The notes under the pieces were generated by a model. It was not told the origin of the DNA. It ran no database searches and was given only the letters and a program-made list of their open reading frames with translations. Below, piece after piece: positions 49,451 to 58,925 of a DNA stretch of 64,000 nucleotides. Each line of letters starts with the position of its first letter. The stretch's first letter is position 1. The stretch spans positions 1,738,045-1,802,044 of the forward strand of contig NZ_CP090898.1 in NCBI RefSeq assembly GCF_023078835.1, given 5' to 3'. This stretch comes from Synechococcus sp. NB0720_010. Lineage in GTDB: Bacteria; Cyanobacteriota; Cyanobacteriia; PCC-6307; Cyanobiaceae. A program made the translations under genes and the position numbers.

Positions 49451-51673
49451 GTGGGTTGGCGGCGCACTGGGATCTCAGCCCTGATGGCTGCTGCCGCGAT
49501 GACGGCTCCAGCGCTGGCGCTGCCGCAGTCCAGCGCCTCTGCTCCCGCGCCGTCCGTCGCGCCGTCCGGGGGGGCTCTGCTGCTGCAGTTGCGCCGTGGC
49601 GCCAACAGCGTGGACGTGGTGGTCGAGGGCACCGGTGCGGCTCCGCTGCTGCGGCAACGCCAAACCGCGGCCGGTTGGCAGGGGCAACTGCAGCTGAGTC
49701 AATCCGCCTCCCTGAAGGTCGGCCCGCAAACGCTGACCCTGCCGGAGGCCGGCCTGAAGCGCGTGAGCATCAGGGGGAGCGGGCGCGAGTTTGAGCTGGA
49801 GGTGGTGCCGATGCCGGGGGCACCGGCCTCCAAACCGGTGGTCAGCGCCGATGGCCGCAACCTGATCTTGAGCTTCAGCGCCCCCAGCGAGTTGGTCTCG
49901 AAGACCGGCACCTTCAACCTCAATCAGCCCGGCTCGGTGCCCCAGCCGCGCTATGCCCCGCCCCTGCAACCCAGGGCGGTGGCGCCGCCCCTGGGCGACA
50001 TGGCCGTGGGAACGATGGTGCTGCGCAACCGCAGCTACCTCAACCTCAGCGGCCCGCCGGTGACGATGACCCTGCGCAACGCACCGGCCAAAGACGCCCT
50101 GATGGCCCTCAGTCAGATGGGTGGCTACGGCTTCGTCTACGTCGACGATGAGGAGCGACCGGGTGCTCAGGCCAGCGCGGGCCCGACGGTTTCGCTGTCT
50201 TTCCGCGGTGAGGCCTACAGCAAGGCCTTGAACTCGGTACTGCTGGCCTCGGGTTTGCAGGGGCGGATGGAAGGGAATCTGTTGCTGGCGGGTCCCTCGG
50301 TCATGGGCAAGACCTTCGGCACCCAGATGTCCAAGGTCTATCGCCTCAACCAGGCCTCAGCTGAGTCGGCCGCCAAGTACTTGGCCAGCCTGGGGGCGCG
50401 CATCACCCAGGTCACAACGATCACCAATGCGGTGACCTCGGGGCAGCCCGTGGCGAACCAGGTGGCTGGTGGCGAGCAAACCCAGCAGACCAAGAAGGAG
50501 CAGATCACCACCACGGAGACCTATGGCGCCTCCACCGGTCCCCTGCGTGGCTTGATTGGGACGACCGATTCACGCCTGCGCACCATCACCTTGGTAGGTG
50601 ATTCGCAGTTGGTTTCCGTCGCTGAGAACTACCTCCGGCAGATCGATCTGCGCCAGCGGCAGGTGGCGCTGTCGGTGAAGATCCTGGATGTCACCTTGAA
50701 CAACGACACCAGCCTTTCGAACTCCTTTGCCTTCCGCTCCGGCAGCAACTTCGTTGTCAGTGATCGGGGTGAATTCTTGGGTGCCTTTGGTGGCTTGCTG
50801 CCGCCGCAAGGGGATCAATTCAGTACGATCGCAGGTGGCGCTGCGAGCGCTAAGTCTGAAACTGTGACGGCTACCGGCCGGGACGCAACAGTTGCGACCA
50901 CTGAGATTCCTGCTAACAGTCCTGCCCCAATTAATCCAGGCTTTGCTTATCCATCTGGCAATGCCAACAACTACAACTACTTCGATTTCGTTCGAGGTCT
51001 GATTGAGTCGAATACGACCAAGGTGCTGGCTTCCCCGACCCTGATCATTAACGAGAATTCCGAACCGATCGTTTCCGGTAAGGCAGTCACCGTTGGTGGT
51101 TCGGGTACGGCCGCACTCAATACGGCCTCCATTGGTCGCCCCTTTGCCAATGAGTCTTTTGTGACTGTGGGGGCCCAGGAGATTGTTAGTTACACCGTGC
51201 AGGCCGGGCAAAACGGTGCCCCAAATAGCTGTCAGCCGGAGTTTGGGACGGCTGGTTTGACCTTTGGTGCGCGCGTCTCCCGCATTGATGACAACGGCTT
51301 TGTCACCTTCTCGATGTCACCGGAGATTTCGGCGGTGATTGCGACGGACGTGCGCATTGAAGGCTGCGGCACGGTCAATACCTTGACGACCCGTCGCTTG
51401 GATACGGGGGAGGTACGCGTGCGCGATGGCCAGACCTTGATCCTGACAGGTGTGATTTCTGATAACGACCAGGCCGTGGTGCGCAAGTGGCCCGTGCTTG
51501 GGGATATTCCGTTTGTTGGTCAATTCTTCAGGGATTCGATCAACAGGCGTGAGAAGCGCGAGCTGGTGATCTTGGTGTCGCCGCGCATCATCCGTGACGA
51601 CAACGGCGGCAACTTCGGTTACGGCTACCAAGCCGCGACGCCTGAAGCCCGTCAGCTGGTCTCCCCGTACTAA
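49451..51673 (+). CDS. pilQ: Type IV pilus secretin PilQ
   Basis: The outer-membrane channel through which the pilus exits and which also supports DNA uptake. The 740-residue protein has a signal peptide (ISALMAAAAMTAPALALPQ), an AMIN domain (about 38-125), an STN domain (LNLSGPPVTMTLRNAPAKDALMALSQMGGYGFVYVDD), secretin N repeats (SKVYRLNQASAESAAKYLA) and a secretin core ending VRDGQTLILTGVISDNDQ, WPVLGDIPFVGQFF and RELVILVSPRII. GTG 49451 is used. Its stop interlocks with that of a convergent gene. The lack of pilP is normal for this lineage as I recall. Confidence 0.93.
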   Translation: MGWRRTGISALMAAAAMTAPALALPQSSASAPAPSVAPSGGALLLQLRRGANSVDVVVEGTGAAPLLRQRQTAAGWQGQLQLSQSASLKVGPQTLTLPEAGLKRVSIRGSGREFELEVVPMPGAPASKPVVSADGRNLILSFSAPSELVSKTGTFNLNQPGSVPQPRYAPPLQPRAVAPPLGDMAVGTMVLRNRSYLNLSGPPVTMTLRNAPAKDALMALSQMGGYGFVYVDDEERPGAQASAGPTVSLSFRGEAYSKALNSVLLASGLQGRMEGNLLLAGPSVMGKTFGTQMSKVYRLNQASAESAAKYLASLGARITQVTTITNAVTSGQPVANQVAGGEQTQQTKKEQITTTETYGASTGPLRGLIGTTDSRLRTITLVGDSQLVSVAENYLRQIDLRQRQVALSVKILDVTLNNDTSLSNSFAFRSGSNFVVSDRGEFLGAFGGLLPPQGDQFSTIAGGAASAKSETVTATGRDATVATTEIPANSPAPINPGFAYPSGNANNYNYFDFVRGLIESNTTKVLASPTLIINENSEPIVSGKAVTVGGSGTAALNTASIGRPFANESFVTVGAQEIVSYTVQAGQNGAPNSCQPEFGTAGLTFGARVSRIDDNGFVTFSMSPEISAVIATDVRIEGCGTVNTLTTRRLDTGEVRVRDGQTLILTGVISDNDQAVVRKWPVLGDIPFVGQFFRDSINRREKRELVILVSPRIIRDDNGGNFGYGYQAATPEARQLVSPY

Positions 51674-52464
51674 ATCGAGCCTGGTAGGGCGGCCTTGGCG
51701 GCGATCGGCGCCACCATCTTGAAGGCGGCCATCAGTCCCCCCAGCAGGGCGCTGCCCATGCCATTACCTCCCTTTGCTTTCTTGCTGGGCTTGAGCAGGG
51801 TGGTTGCTGCCTCCTCCAGTGACTTGGCCTGCTGGAGCGCCCCCAGCTCGCTGTAGAGCCTGCCGGCGTAGCGGAGGTCCTGGGCAGCCAGGCTGAATTG
51901 GCCCTGCTCGGCGCGACTGACCCCCCGGGCCATCCAGCTCACAGCGGCGTTGGGGAGCCGTTCAATCGCCTGGCTGAAGAACTGCTCGGCCTCTGGAAAA
52001 CGGCCGGCCTCCGCCGCTTGAACACCAGCGTTATGGAGGGCGGCATAGCTATGGACTGCCGCGCCGACCCCGCGAGCCCCTTGCCAATGGCTGCCCTCGA
52101 GGGCGCCGGGGTCCAGTCGTGCACCGGAGAGGTCGCTGTTGCGTAGATCGGTCCCCTCCAGCACTGAGCCCCGGAGATCCGCTCCCCGCAGAGATGCGCC
52201 CGCCAGGCTGGTGAACCGCAGGTTGCTTTCCCGCAGGTCGGCTCCATCCAGGCGCGCTCCGCTGAGGTTGGCCCGCTCCAACTGGGCCCCTTGAAGCTGT
52301 GCGTCCCGCAGGTCGGCATGGACCAGGTCGGCGTCATGCAGCATGCAGCGCTCGCAGGAGCGTTGATCCAGGGTGCGAATCACCGCTTGGTCATCGGCCG
52401 CCTGGGCGGCTCCGCTGACCAGCACCAAAGCCAGGCCGGCCAGATGGAGACGCAGACGAGCCAT
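51670..52464 (-). CDS. Secreted pentapeptide-repeat protein with a TPR-like second half
   Basis: The 264-residue protein has a signal peptide (LHLAGLALVLVSGAAQAAD), an A(D/N)LXX pentapeptide-repeat stretch (about 45-125, HADLRDAQLQGAQLERANLSGARLDGADLRES) and a second part with helical pairs like TPRs (AGVQAAEAGRFPEAEQFFSQAIERLP). The right-handed quadrilateral helix of pentapeptide repeats usually mimics DNA-like shape or binds proteins; none is known here. ATG 52464 begins the signal peptide; another in-frame codon exists at 52503. It shares a four-base stop overlap with pilQ. Confidence 0.83.
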   Translation of the reverse strand: MARLRLHLAGLALVLVSGAAQAADDQAVIRTLDQRSCERCMLHDADLVHADLRDAQLQGAQLERANLSGARLDGADLRESNLRFTSLAGASLRGADLRGSVLEGTDLRNSDLSGARLDPGALEGSHWQGARGVGAAVHSYAALHNAGVQAAEAGRFPEAEQFFSQAIERLPNAAVSWMARGVSRAEQGQFSLAAQDLRYAGRLYSELGALQQAKSLEEAATTLLKPSKKAKGGNGMGSALLGGLMAAFKMVAPIAAKAALPGSI

Positions 52465-52531
52465 GGGCTGGTGCGGCCGAACTGGCGCTGTTCTAACGGT
52501 CATCTCTCCCCCCGTCGATCAGGCTGGGGAG

Positions 52532-53599
52532 ATGGAAGCCCACGGCGGCAACTTGGAGGCAACGGCACGGCGCTTGGGCTGCCGGCCGGATCAGATCCTG
52601 GATGCCAGCGCGTCCCTGGCGCCCTTTGTCCTGCCGCGGGCGGCCCGGCGGGCCCTGCGGCAGATGGATCTGCGGGCCTATCCCGACCGCAGTCACTGGC
52701 GGCTGCGTCACCAGATCGCGCGGCTGCATGACTTGGATCCGGAGCTGGTGCTTCCGGGCAACGGTGCGGCGGAACTGTTCACCTGGGCTGCCCGTGATGC
52801 GGCCAGCGGCGGTCTGTCGCTGTTGCCCCAGCCCGGCTTCGCTGACTACGCGCGTGCTCTTCAGTGTTGGGGCGGCCTGCAGCGGCCCATGGCCCTTCCC
52901 CTGGAGTGGGAGGCCTCGTTCCCGCAACCGTTTCCAGCTGACGCCGCTGCGGAGGTGCTCTGGATCACCAACCCCCATAACCCCACCGGCCAGCTCTGGA
53001 GCCGCGCGTCCTTGAGGCCGCTGCTGGCCCGTCACCGCTTGGTGATCTGCGATGAGGCCTTCTTGCCATTGGTGCCAGGCGGGGAGCAACAGTCCCTGAT
53101 TCCGCTGGTGGCCGAGCACCCCAACCTGATCGTCATCCGCAGCCTGACCAAGCTGTACGGAATTGCGGGGGTTCGGCTCGGCTATGCCGTGGCCCAGCCC
53201 GAGCGGCTGCAGCGCTGGGCCGGCTGGCGGGATCCCTGGCCCATCAATGCCGGGGCGGGAGCGCTGGCCGATGCCCTGCTCAGCGATCCCCGCTCTTACC
53301 AGCGCTGGTGCTCGCGCGTGCAGGCCTGGGTGGTGCAGGAGGGCCAGTGGCTGCAGCAGCGCCTGCGGGCGTTGCCCGGCATTCACCCGTACCCGTCAGC
53401 GGTCAATTACCTGCTGCTGCGCGCTGAGCAGGGTTCCCTGCAGCCCCTTCGGGAGGCGTTGGAGCGGCGACATCGCATCCTGGTGCGCGATTGCCGATCC
53501 TTCGCCGGGCTCGGCGAGTCCTGGTTGCGGATCGGCTACCAGAACCGCTCCGGCAATCGGCGCCTGCTGCGGGCCCTAGGCGCTGAGCTCCTGCAGTAG
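52532..53599 (+). CDS. Aminotransferase class I, CobD-like (threonine-phosphate decarboxylase type)
   Basis: The 355-residue PLP enzyme begins [15 protein letters not shown], as in L-threonine-O-3-phosphate decarboxylases, with [26 protein letters not shown] and the PLP lysine in [16 protein letters not shown]. In the corrinoid pathway CobD makes aminopropanol phosphate. A histidinol-phosphate aminotransferase is a weaker alternative. ATG 52532 has GGGGAG immediately upstream. It overlaps murG, on the other strand, by 24 bases at the 3' end. Confidence 0.83.
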   Translation: MEAHGGNLEATARRLGCRPDQILDASASLAPFVLPRAARRALRQMDLRAYPDRSHWRLRHQIARLHDLDPELVLPGNGAAELFTWAARDAASGGLSLLPQPGFADYARALQCWGGLQRPMALPLEWEASFPQPFPADAAAEVLWITNPHNPTGQLWSRASLRPLLARHRLVICDEAFLPLVPGGEQQSLIPLVAEHPNLIVIRSLTKLYGIAGVRLGYAVAQPERLQRWAGWRDPWPINAGAGALADALLSDPRSYQRWCSRVQAWVVQEGQWLQQRLRALPGIHPYPSAVNYLLLRAEQGSLQPLREALERRHRILVRDCRSFAGLGESWLRIGYQNRSGNRRLLRALGAELLQ

Positions 53600-54658
53600 C
53601 CCTGCGATCAGTGCTTCGGCATCGCGGACGGCCAGCTGCTCCATGCCGCGGCGTAACTGCAGCAGTGGGTCGATCACCGGATCGCAGCCCCGAAGCCTGG
53701 GACCGAGTAGACGCCAGAGGGTGCGCTCCAGGGCCGGGTGTTCAGGGGGGTGCTGCCAGACGATGACGGCCGCGCCGACGGCCGCGGCGGCACCGGCGTT
53801 GGCGTCCTGGTGTTTGTCCGCCGCTTGGGGGTAGGGGACCAGGATCGTTGGACTCCCGCAGACCGCCAATTCGCTCAGGCTGCCGGCACCCGCACGGCTG
53901 ATCACGAGATCGGCGTGTTGCAACAAGCCGGCCACCTCGTCGCTGAAGGGGCGCTCGGCGTAGCGGGGGTGTTGCAGTTGACCGCTCTCGGGGTCGTTGT
54001 TGCCGCTGAGGTGGACCACCCGGCAGCCCAGGTTCAGCAGTCGGGGCAGCAGGGGCCGGACCATGCGGTTGAGCCCCACGGCACCCTGGCTGCCGCCCAT
54101 GACCAGCAGCAGGGGGCCCGCTCCTGCCGGCACCCAACTCGGGAGTGGTGCGGCGTGCAGAAACTCCCTGCGCACGGGGGTACCCGTGACCCGCGGGCGG
54201 CAGCCCTGCAGCCGCTCCGCCGCCTGGGGCAGTCCGACGGCGACCTGGCTGCAGAGCCGCCCGAACAGGCGCGTCACTTTTCCTGGGACGCCATTGGATT
54301 CATGCAGCACCACCGGCACCCCGCACCAGCGGGCCGCCAGGATCGCCGGTGCAGCGATGTAGCCGCCGGTGCTGAAGACCAGACGGATGCGTTCCCGGCG
54401 GATCAAGCGCCGCACCGTGACCGTGGCGCCCAGCAGGCGCAACAGGTTGCTGAGCTTGCGCAGTCCCCGGCCCTGAAGGCCGCCGGCATCGACGGTGTGC
54501 AGCCGGTACTCCTGGGGAACTAGCTCGGTCTCCAGCCGGTCGGGAACCCCGAGCCACTGGATCTCCCAGTCCGAGGGCAGAGCCTGGGCCACGGCGAGGG
54601 CTGGGAAGAGATGCCCGCCGGTGCCGCTGGCAGCGATCAACAGGCGTGACATGGGCAT
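53576..54658 (-). CDS. murG: UDP-GlcNAc:lipid I glycosyltransferase MurG
   Basis: Makes lipid II for peptidoglycan by adding GlcNAc at the inner membrane. The 360-residue protein has the N-terminal glycine loop [21 protein letters not shown], the membrane-facing [17 protein letters not shown], the second glycine loop [15 protein letters not shown] and the donor site [35 protein letters not shown] 54658 or 54652 are both possible. Its 3' end overlaps the CobD-like gene. Confidence 0.96.
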   Translation of the reverse strand: MPMSRLLIAASGTGGHLFPALAVAQALPSDWEIQWLGVPDRLETELVPQEYRLHTVDAGGLQGRGLRKLSNLLRLLGATVTVRRLIRRERIRLVFSTGGYIAAPAILAARWCGVPVVLHESNGVPGKVTRLFGRLCSQVAVGLPQAAERLQGCRPRVTGTPVRREFLHAAPLPSWVPAGAGPLLLVMGGSQGAVGLNRMVRPLLPRLLNLGCRVVHLSGNNDPESGQLQHPRYAERPFSDEVAGLLQHADLVISRAGAGSLSELAVCGSPTILVPYPQAADKHQDANAGAAAAVGAAVIVWQHPPEHPALERTLWRLLGPRLRGCDPVIDPLLQLRRGMEQLAVRDAEALIAGLLQELSA

Positions 54659-54705
54659 CGCTGATGAGCGCGCCTAACTTAAGGGCACCTCCCCGTTGAG
54701 CTCCC

Positions 54706-55440
54706 GTGCAGTTGCGCTCCTTCCTGGCTGCCGCCCTCGCTCTGGCGGGTCTGGCCATGGGGGCTCCCCTTCGGGCGGCGCCCAGCCTGCAGGCCCTGCA
54801 GGAGGCCCTGAACAACGGCTCCTCATCGGAGATCTCGGCCCTGCTCGAGGCCGGTAATGGCCTGGATCCCGCGTTGGTGTTGCAGCGCCGCGACTTCTTG
54901 CGTGCCCAGTTCCCCGATGCCAGTTGGCAGGTGAGCCCCGGGGTCTCCCTCAAGGACGGACGGCCCACCACCCTCGTCACCGTTGCCGGTAGCCGTAAGC
55001 AGGGGCCCTACAAATTCCGCTTTGAAGCCACCCAGAAGCTGGTGCTGGGATCCAGCGGCGATCGCTTCAACAGCCAGGACGTGATCGAATCCAATTCGAT
55101 CCTGCGCAGCGGTGACCCCAACCTCAAGGTCAGCCTGTTGATTCCCGATGCCGTGCTGACCGGGCAGCGCTACGATCTCGACGTGATCTTTGACGACCCC
55201 CTCAACGGTGCGGTGGTGGCTGGAGCGATCAAGCCCGTCACTGTCAGCGAGTTGCTGCGGCTGCAGGCTCCTGACCTGCAGCTTGAGGCCCTCGGTGGCG
55301 GCGGCCTGTTCAAGACCGTGCAGGCCCCCTTCCAGCCGGGCAGTCAGACCTGGGCGGTGCTGTTGGTTCACCCCAAGGGGATCGTGGCGGCGTCCAAGCA
55401 GGTCCGGGTGGTCGCCAAGCGCTCTGAGCTCACCCTTTAA
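54706..55440 (+). CDS. Secreted protein of unknown function
   Basis: The 244-residue protein has a signal peptide (FLAAALALAGLAMGAPLRAAP) followed by a helical segment (SLQALQEALNNGSSSEISALLEAG) and a mostly beta C-terminal part (WQVSPGVSLKDGRPTTLVTVAG, KVSLLIPDAVLTGQRYDLDVIFDDPL). I do not recognise a family; the lack of lipobox suggests a soluble periplasmic protein. The start is GTG 54706. It overlaps the convergent dehydrogenase gene by 11 bases. Confidence 0.75.
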   Translation: MQLRSFLAAALALAGLAMGAPLRAAPSLQALQEALNNGSSSEISALLEAGNGLDPALVLQRRDFLRAQFPDASWQVSPGVSLKDGRPTTLVTVAGSRKQGPYKFRFEATQKLVLGSSGDRFNSQDVIESNSILRSGDPNLKVSLLIPDAVLTGQRYDLDVIFDDPLNGAVVAGAIKPVTVSELLRLQAPDLQLEALGGGGLFKTVQAPFQPGSQTWAVLLVHPKGIVAASKQVRVVAKRSELTL

Positions 55441-56287
55441 ACCAACGGGCCAGCGCGGAGACATCCAGCTCACCGCAGCCCTGCTCGATCAGGGCGTCCT
55501 CTAGGGCAGCTACCCGTTCGCAGATCGGCAGCTCCAACTGAGCCTCGGCCGCGGCATCCAGGGCGATGCCGAGGTCCTTGCGGTGCAGGGCCAACTTGAA
55601 CCCCAACGGATAGGAGTCGTTGATCATCTGTTGGCTCCTGTTCTCCAGGGCCCAGGAGCCAGCGGCGCCGCCCTTTAGGGCCTCCACCAGTGCGTCTTGC
55701 GGTAGCCCCAGACGATCGGCGAGGGCCAGGGCTTCAGCGACGGCGGCATAGCTGCCGGCCACCAACACCTGATTGACCGCCTTGGCCTGTTGCCCTGCTC
55801 CCACGGGGCCGAAGTGATGCAGGCTGCCGCCAATCACCTCCAGCAGCGGCCGGGCCCGCTCGAGCTGGTCCAGCTCAGCCCCGATCAACACCCGCAGGGT
55901 TCCGGCTTCGGCTCCTTCGGTGCCGCCAGTCACCGGAGCATCGATGTAGTCCACCCCCTGGGTCGCGAGCTCGCCGGCGAGGCGTTGGCTGGTGCCTGGG
56001 CTGATGGTGGAGCAGTCGATCACCAGCGCCCCAGGCTGCAGGTGGCCCTTCGCCAGGGCCAGCACCTCCTCGACCGCCTGGTCATCGCTCAAGCAGAGCA
56101 GCAGCAACGGCGACGCGGCCGCCGCCTCAGCCACGGTCGCCGCTCGCTGGGCACCCGCCGCCTCCAGGGATTGTGCGGGAGCGGCAGTGCGGTTGAAAGC
56201 GGTCAGGCTCCATCCGGCCCGCAGCAGGTTGCGGGCCATGGGGGCACCCAGGGCTCCAAGGCCCAGACAGCTCACATCAGTTGGCAT
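55430..56287 (-). CDS. NAD(P)-dependent beta-hydroxyacid dehydrogenase
   Basis: A member of the 3-hydroxyisobutyrate/tartronate semialdehyde reductase family. The 285-residue protein has the dinucleotide loop CLGLGALGAPMARNLLRAG (about 6-24), the substrate loop DAPVTGGTEGAEAGTL and the catalytic lysine in GAGQQAKAVNQVLVAG, followed by the C-terminal all-helix domain. Tartronate semialdehyde reductase (glycolate metabolism) and gamma-hydroxybutyrate dehydrogenase are both possible. ATG 56287 overlaps the end of the upstream EF-hand gene by 11 bases. Confidence 0.88.
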   Translation of the reverse strand: MPTDVSCLGLGALGAPMARNLLRAGWSLTAFNRTAAPAQSLEAAGAQRAATVAEAAAASPLLLLCLSDDQAVEEVLALAKGHLQPGALVIDCSTISPGTSQRLAGELATQGVDYIDAPVTGGTEGAEAGTLRVLIGAELDQLERARPLLEVIGGSLHHFGPVGAGQQAKAVNQVLVAGSYAAVAEALALADRLGLPQDALVEALKGGAAGSWALENRSQQMINDSYPLGFKLALHRKDLGIALDAAAEAQLELPICERVAALEDALIEQGCGELDVSALARWFKG

Positions 56288-56735
56288 GGGCTGGTTTGGA
56301 GAGGGTGTTGAGTTCGCCGCGATCCAGGCTGCCATTGCCGTTCTGGTCGATGGTCTGGAAGTGCTTGCGCAGCCAGGGGTAGCCCTGGGCTTCCTGTTGG
56401 TCGATGCGGCCATCGCCGTTCTGGTCGGCCTTACGCAGGACCCGCTCGGCGCGCGGGGGCGGCACCTTGTTACTGGGCTTGAGATCCGCAGGGGTCAGGT
56501 AGCCGCGGCGGTTCTGGTCCAGGCGGTCGAAATGACGCTGGAGGTAGGGCTGCCCTTGAACCTCCTGGCGCTCGAGTCGTCGGTTGCCGTCCCGGTCCAG
56601 TTGCTCGAAGAGCTGTTGCAGGCGCCGTTCATAGGCCTTGAGTTCCTGCGGCGTCTGAGCCTGTAAGCCCAGGGGGAAGGCCAACAGCAGGCTGGCGCCA
56701 GCGGCAAGCAGGAAACGGGAGCGGTCGCGCCTCAT
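56277..56735 (-). CDS. Secreted EF-hand calcium-binding protein
   Basis: The 152-residue protein has a signal peptide (FLLAAGASLLLAFPLGLQAQ) and four EF-hand-like loops: DRDGNRRLERQE, DQNRRGYLTPAD, DQNGDGRIDQQE and DQNGNGSLDRGE. The first, third and fourth have good calcium ligands; the second is weaker. Export suggests calcium binding at the cell surface or in the periplasm. It overlaps the dehydrogenase start by 11 bases, so the two may be coupled although their roles look unrelated. Confidence 0.88.
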   Translation of the reverse strand: MRRDRSRFLLAAGASLLLAFPLGLQAQTPQELKAYERRLQQLFEQLDRDGNRRLERQEVQGQPYLQRHFDRLDQNRRGYLTPADLKPSNKVPPPRAERVLRKADQNGDGRIDQQEAQGYPWLRKHFQTIDQNGNGSLDRGELNTLSKPAHAN

Positions 56736-56866
56736 GGCATCAGGCTATGGAGCCCTGCTCGCTGCAATCGGCCTGGCCGCTCGGCAAGGTGTGACCAGAT
56801 CTGTCTAGCGCGATTTCCGCAGCTTGATCTCCATACAGTCAGGACAGATGTTGCGCCTGCAGTCCC

Positions 56867-57607
56867 ATGGCCGTGCCTGCACGGAGCACTCCCCAACGCA
56901 TCTGGGTGGTGGATGACGATGCGGAGCAGCGGCGTTTGGTCGGCACCTATCTGACCGATCAGGGCTACGACGTTCGCTGCCTCAGTAGCGGTGAGCAACT
57001 GATGGTGCGGCTGGAGAGCCAGCGGCCCGATTTGGTGGTGCTCGACGTCATGCTTCCGGGGGATGACGGCCTGACGCTCTTGCGCCGGCTGCGCGACGGC
57101 GGCGATGACCTGCCCGTGGTGATGCTGACGGCCAAAGGGGACGGCATCGATCGGATCATTGGCCTGGAGCAGGGGGCCGACGACTATCTCGGTAAACCCT
57201 TCCTGCCTCGGGAGTTAACGGCGCGCATTGAGGCGGTCCTGCGGCGCCGGGTGGCCCTGCCTGCGGGCACGCCGCTGGCGGAGGGGCAGGTGGTGGAGTT
57301 CGGCGAGAACCGGCTGGATTTGGCCAACCGCAGCTTGGAGCGCGATGCCCATCCCGTTGTGATCACCAGCGGGGAGTTCAGCCTGCTCGCGGCTTTTGTC
57401 CAGCACCCCCATCGGCCCCTGTCCCGGGAGCGTCTGATTGAGTTGGCCCGGGGTCCGGAATCGGAGACCGACAGCCGCAGCATGGATGTCCAGGTCTCCC
57501 GGGTCCGCAAGTTGGTGGAGCCCGATCCCACACGGCCCCGCTACCTGCAGACGGTCTGGGGTTACGGCTACGTCTTTGTGCCCGATGGCCAAGCACGCAC
57601 CCGTTAA
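56867..57607 (+). CDS. OmpR/PhoB-family response regulator
   Basis: The 246-residue protein has a receiver domain (D16/D17 acid pair, phosphoacceptor D60 in LVVLDVMLPGDDG, T88, K110) and a winged-helix DNA-binding domain (about 145-243, with LERDAHPVVITSGEFSLLAAF and ETDSRSMDVQVSRVRKLVE). ATG 56867 begins the conserved protein. The gene overlaps its cognate kinase by 23 bases. The signal is not known. Confidence 0.93.
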   Translation: MAVPARSTPQRIWVVDDDAEQRRLVGTYLTDQGYDVRCLSSGEQLMVRLESQRPDLVVLDVMLPGDDGLTLLRRLRDGGDDLPVVMLTAKGDGIDRIIGLEQGADDYLGKPFLPRELTARIEAVLRRRVALPAGTPLAEGQVVEFGENRLDLANRSLERDAHPVVITSGEFSLLAAFVQHPHRPLSRERLIELARGPESETDSRSMDVQVSRVRKLVEPDPTRPRYLQTVWGYGYVFVPDGQARTR

Positions 57608-58832
57608 GTACGTCCTGGCGGGCGCGGGCATCTCCGCCCTGGCTCTGGTGGTTCTGCAATCGCTGCTAGCCCAGCGCTTGGAGCGGGCGCAGATTGCCCA
57701 GATGGGTCCCGAGGTGGCCTTCAACCTGAAGCTCGGAGAGTTGGCACTCGATCGCCTGCCGCCCGAGGCCCTGGCCCGTCTGAGTGGATTGCCGTTGCGG
57801 GTCGGTCCCTTCCCTCCCGTCAGCGGCGATGGACGTTTGCAGCGGCAAGCGCGTCTGCTGCAGCAGGAGCTCTGCCAGCGGGTGCGGCCCTGTCCGCCGG
57901 TGCTACCGGCCCAAAGTCTGGCGCCCGGCCTGTGGGTCGAGTTGCTGTCGCCCCTGGAGCCGATCTGGTTGTTCACCCCCGTGGGGCCGGCTCAGCGCTG
58001 GCCCCCTGATCCCCTCCTGCTGGGGTTGTCCTTGTTGACCGGGAGCATCTCTGCCTCGTTTCTGTTCCTCTGGCGCGAGGTGCAAACCCCCCTGCAGCAA
58101 CTGGAGCAGGCCCTGGGCTCCGTGGGGCGCTCCGGCCAGCAGCCCGCTCTGCCGGAGCGGGGGGCTCGGGTGGTTCGTTCATTGACGGGCCGCTTTAACG
58201 CCATGGTCGAGCGCCTGGCCAGCAACGATCGTGAGCGCGCAACGATGCTCGCGGGCATCGCCCATGACCTCAAAAGTCCCCTGACGCGTCTGCGCTTGCG
58301 TTTGGCGGACCAGCGGCCAGCGGAGGCGGACCTGGATGCGCTTGAGCGCATCACCAGTCAGTTCCTGTTATTTGCCGGCGGAGGGGATGCGGAGCCGCCG
58401 GTGCAGTTGCCCCTGGATCAGTGGTTGGCGGAGTTGACCGCTCCCCTTGAGGCGGACCAGGTGCAGCTGGATTTCATCCCCTTGGAGGCGCGGGTGCAGC
58501 CGGTGGCCCTGGGACGAGCGGTGGGGAATTTGATCGAGAACGCCCTGAGCCATGGACAGGCTCCGCTGCGGTTGGTCCTGCGTCCGGAGGCGGCGGAGGG
58601 TTTTCGCATTGAGGTCTGGGATCGAGGCGATGGCATTCCTGTCGAGCAGTGGGCCCAAGCCTTGATGCCGTTTCAGCGCTTGGACCGGGCCCGGGGTGGC
58701 AGCGGCCACTGCGGATTGGGGCTCGCCATTGCGGCCCGGGTCGCCGCCAGCCATGGCGGGGGGCTGAGCCGCCTGCAGTCGGAGCAGGGCTTTGCGGTGG
58801 TGCTCAGGGCCCACTCCCTCGCGGCGGCCTAG
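57585..58832 (+). CDS. Membrane histidine kinase, EnvZ-like
   Basis: The 415-residue kinase has two membrane spans (about 8-28 and 144-163) flanking a periplasmic domain of about 115 residues, a HAMP-like linker, the H-box MLAGIAHDLKSPLTRLRLRL with phosphoacceptor H227, and an ATP domain with N-box NLIENALSHGQ, DRGDGIPVEQW and GLGLAIAARVA. ATG 57585 overlaps the response regulator gene, so the pair is coupled and is surely a two-component system. Stimulus and target genes cannot be read from the sequence. Confidence 0.92.
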   Translation: MAKHAPVKYVLAGAGISALALVVLQSLLAQRLERAQIAQMGPEVAFNLKLGELALDRLPPEALARLSGLPLRVGPFPPVSGDGRLQRQARLLQQELCQRVRPCPPVLPAQSLAPGLWVELLSPLEPIWLFTPVGPAQRWPPDPLLLGLSLLTGSISASFLFLWREVQTPLQQLEQALGSVGRSGQQPALPERGARVVRSLTGRFNAMVERLASNDRERATMLAGIAHDLKSPLTRLRLRLADQRPAEADLDALERITSQFLLFAGGGDAEPPVQLPLDQWLAELTAPLEADQVQLDFIPLEARVQPVALGRAVGNLIENALSHGQAPLRLVLRPEAAEGFRIEVWDRGDGIPVEQWAQALMPFQRLDRARGGSGHCGLGLAIAARVAASHGGGLSRLQSEQGFAVVLRAHSLAAA

Positions 58833-58925
58833 CTCAGTCGGATTTGGTCACAGTTGGCGCCCGGCTTCGTCACAGCTGGGCTGTCCATTCCGCGCAGCCT
58901 GTGGGGGCACGTTGTTTTGACCGAC

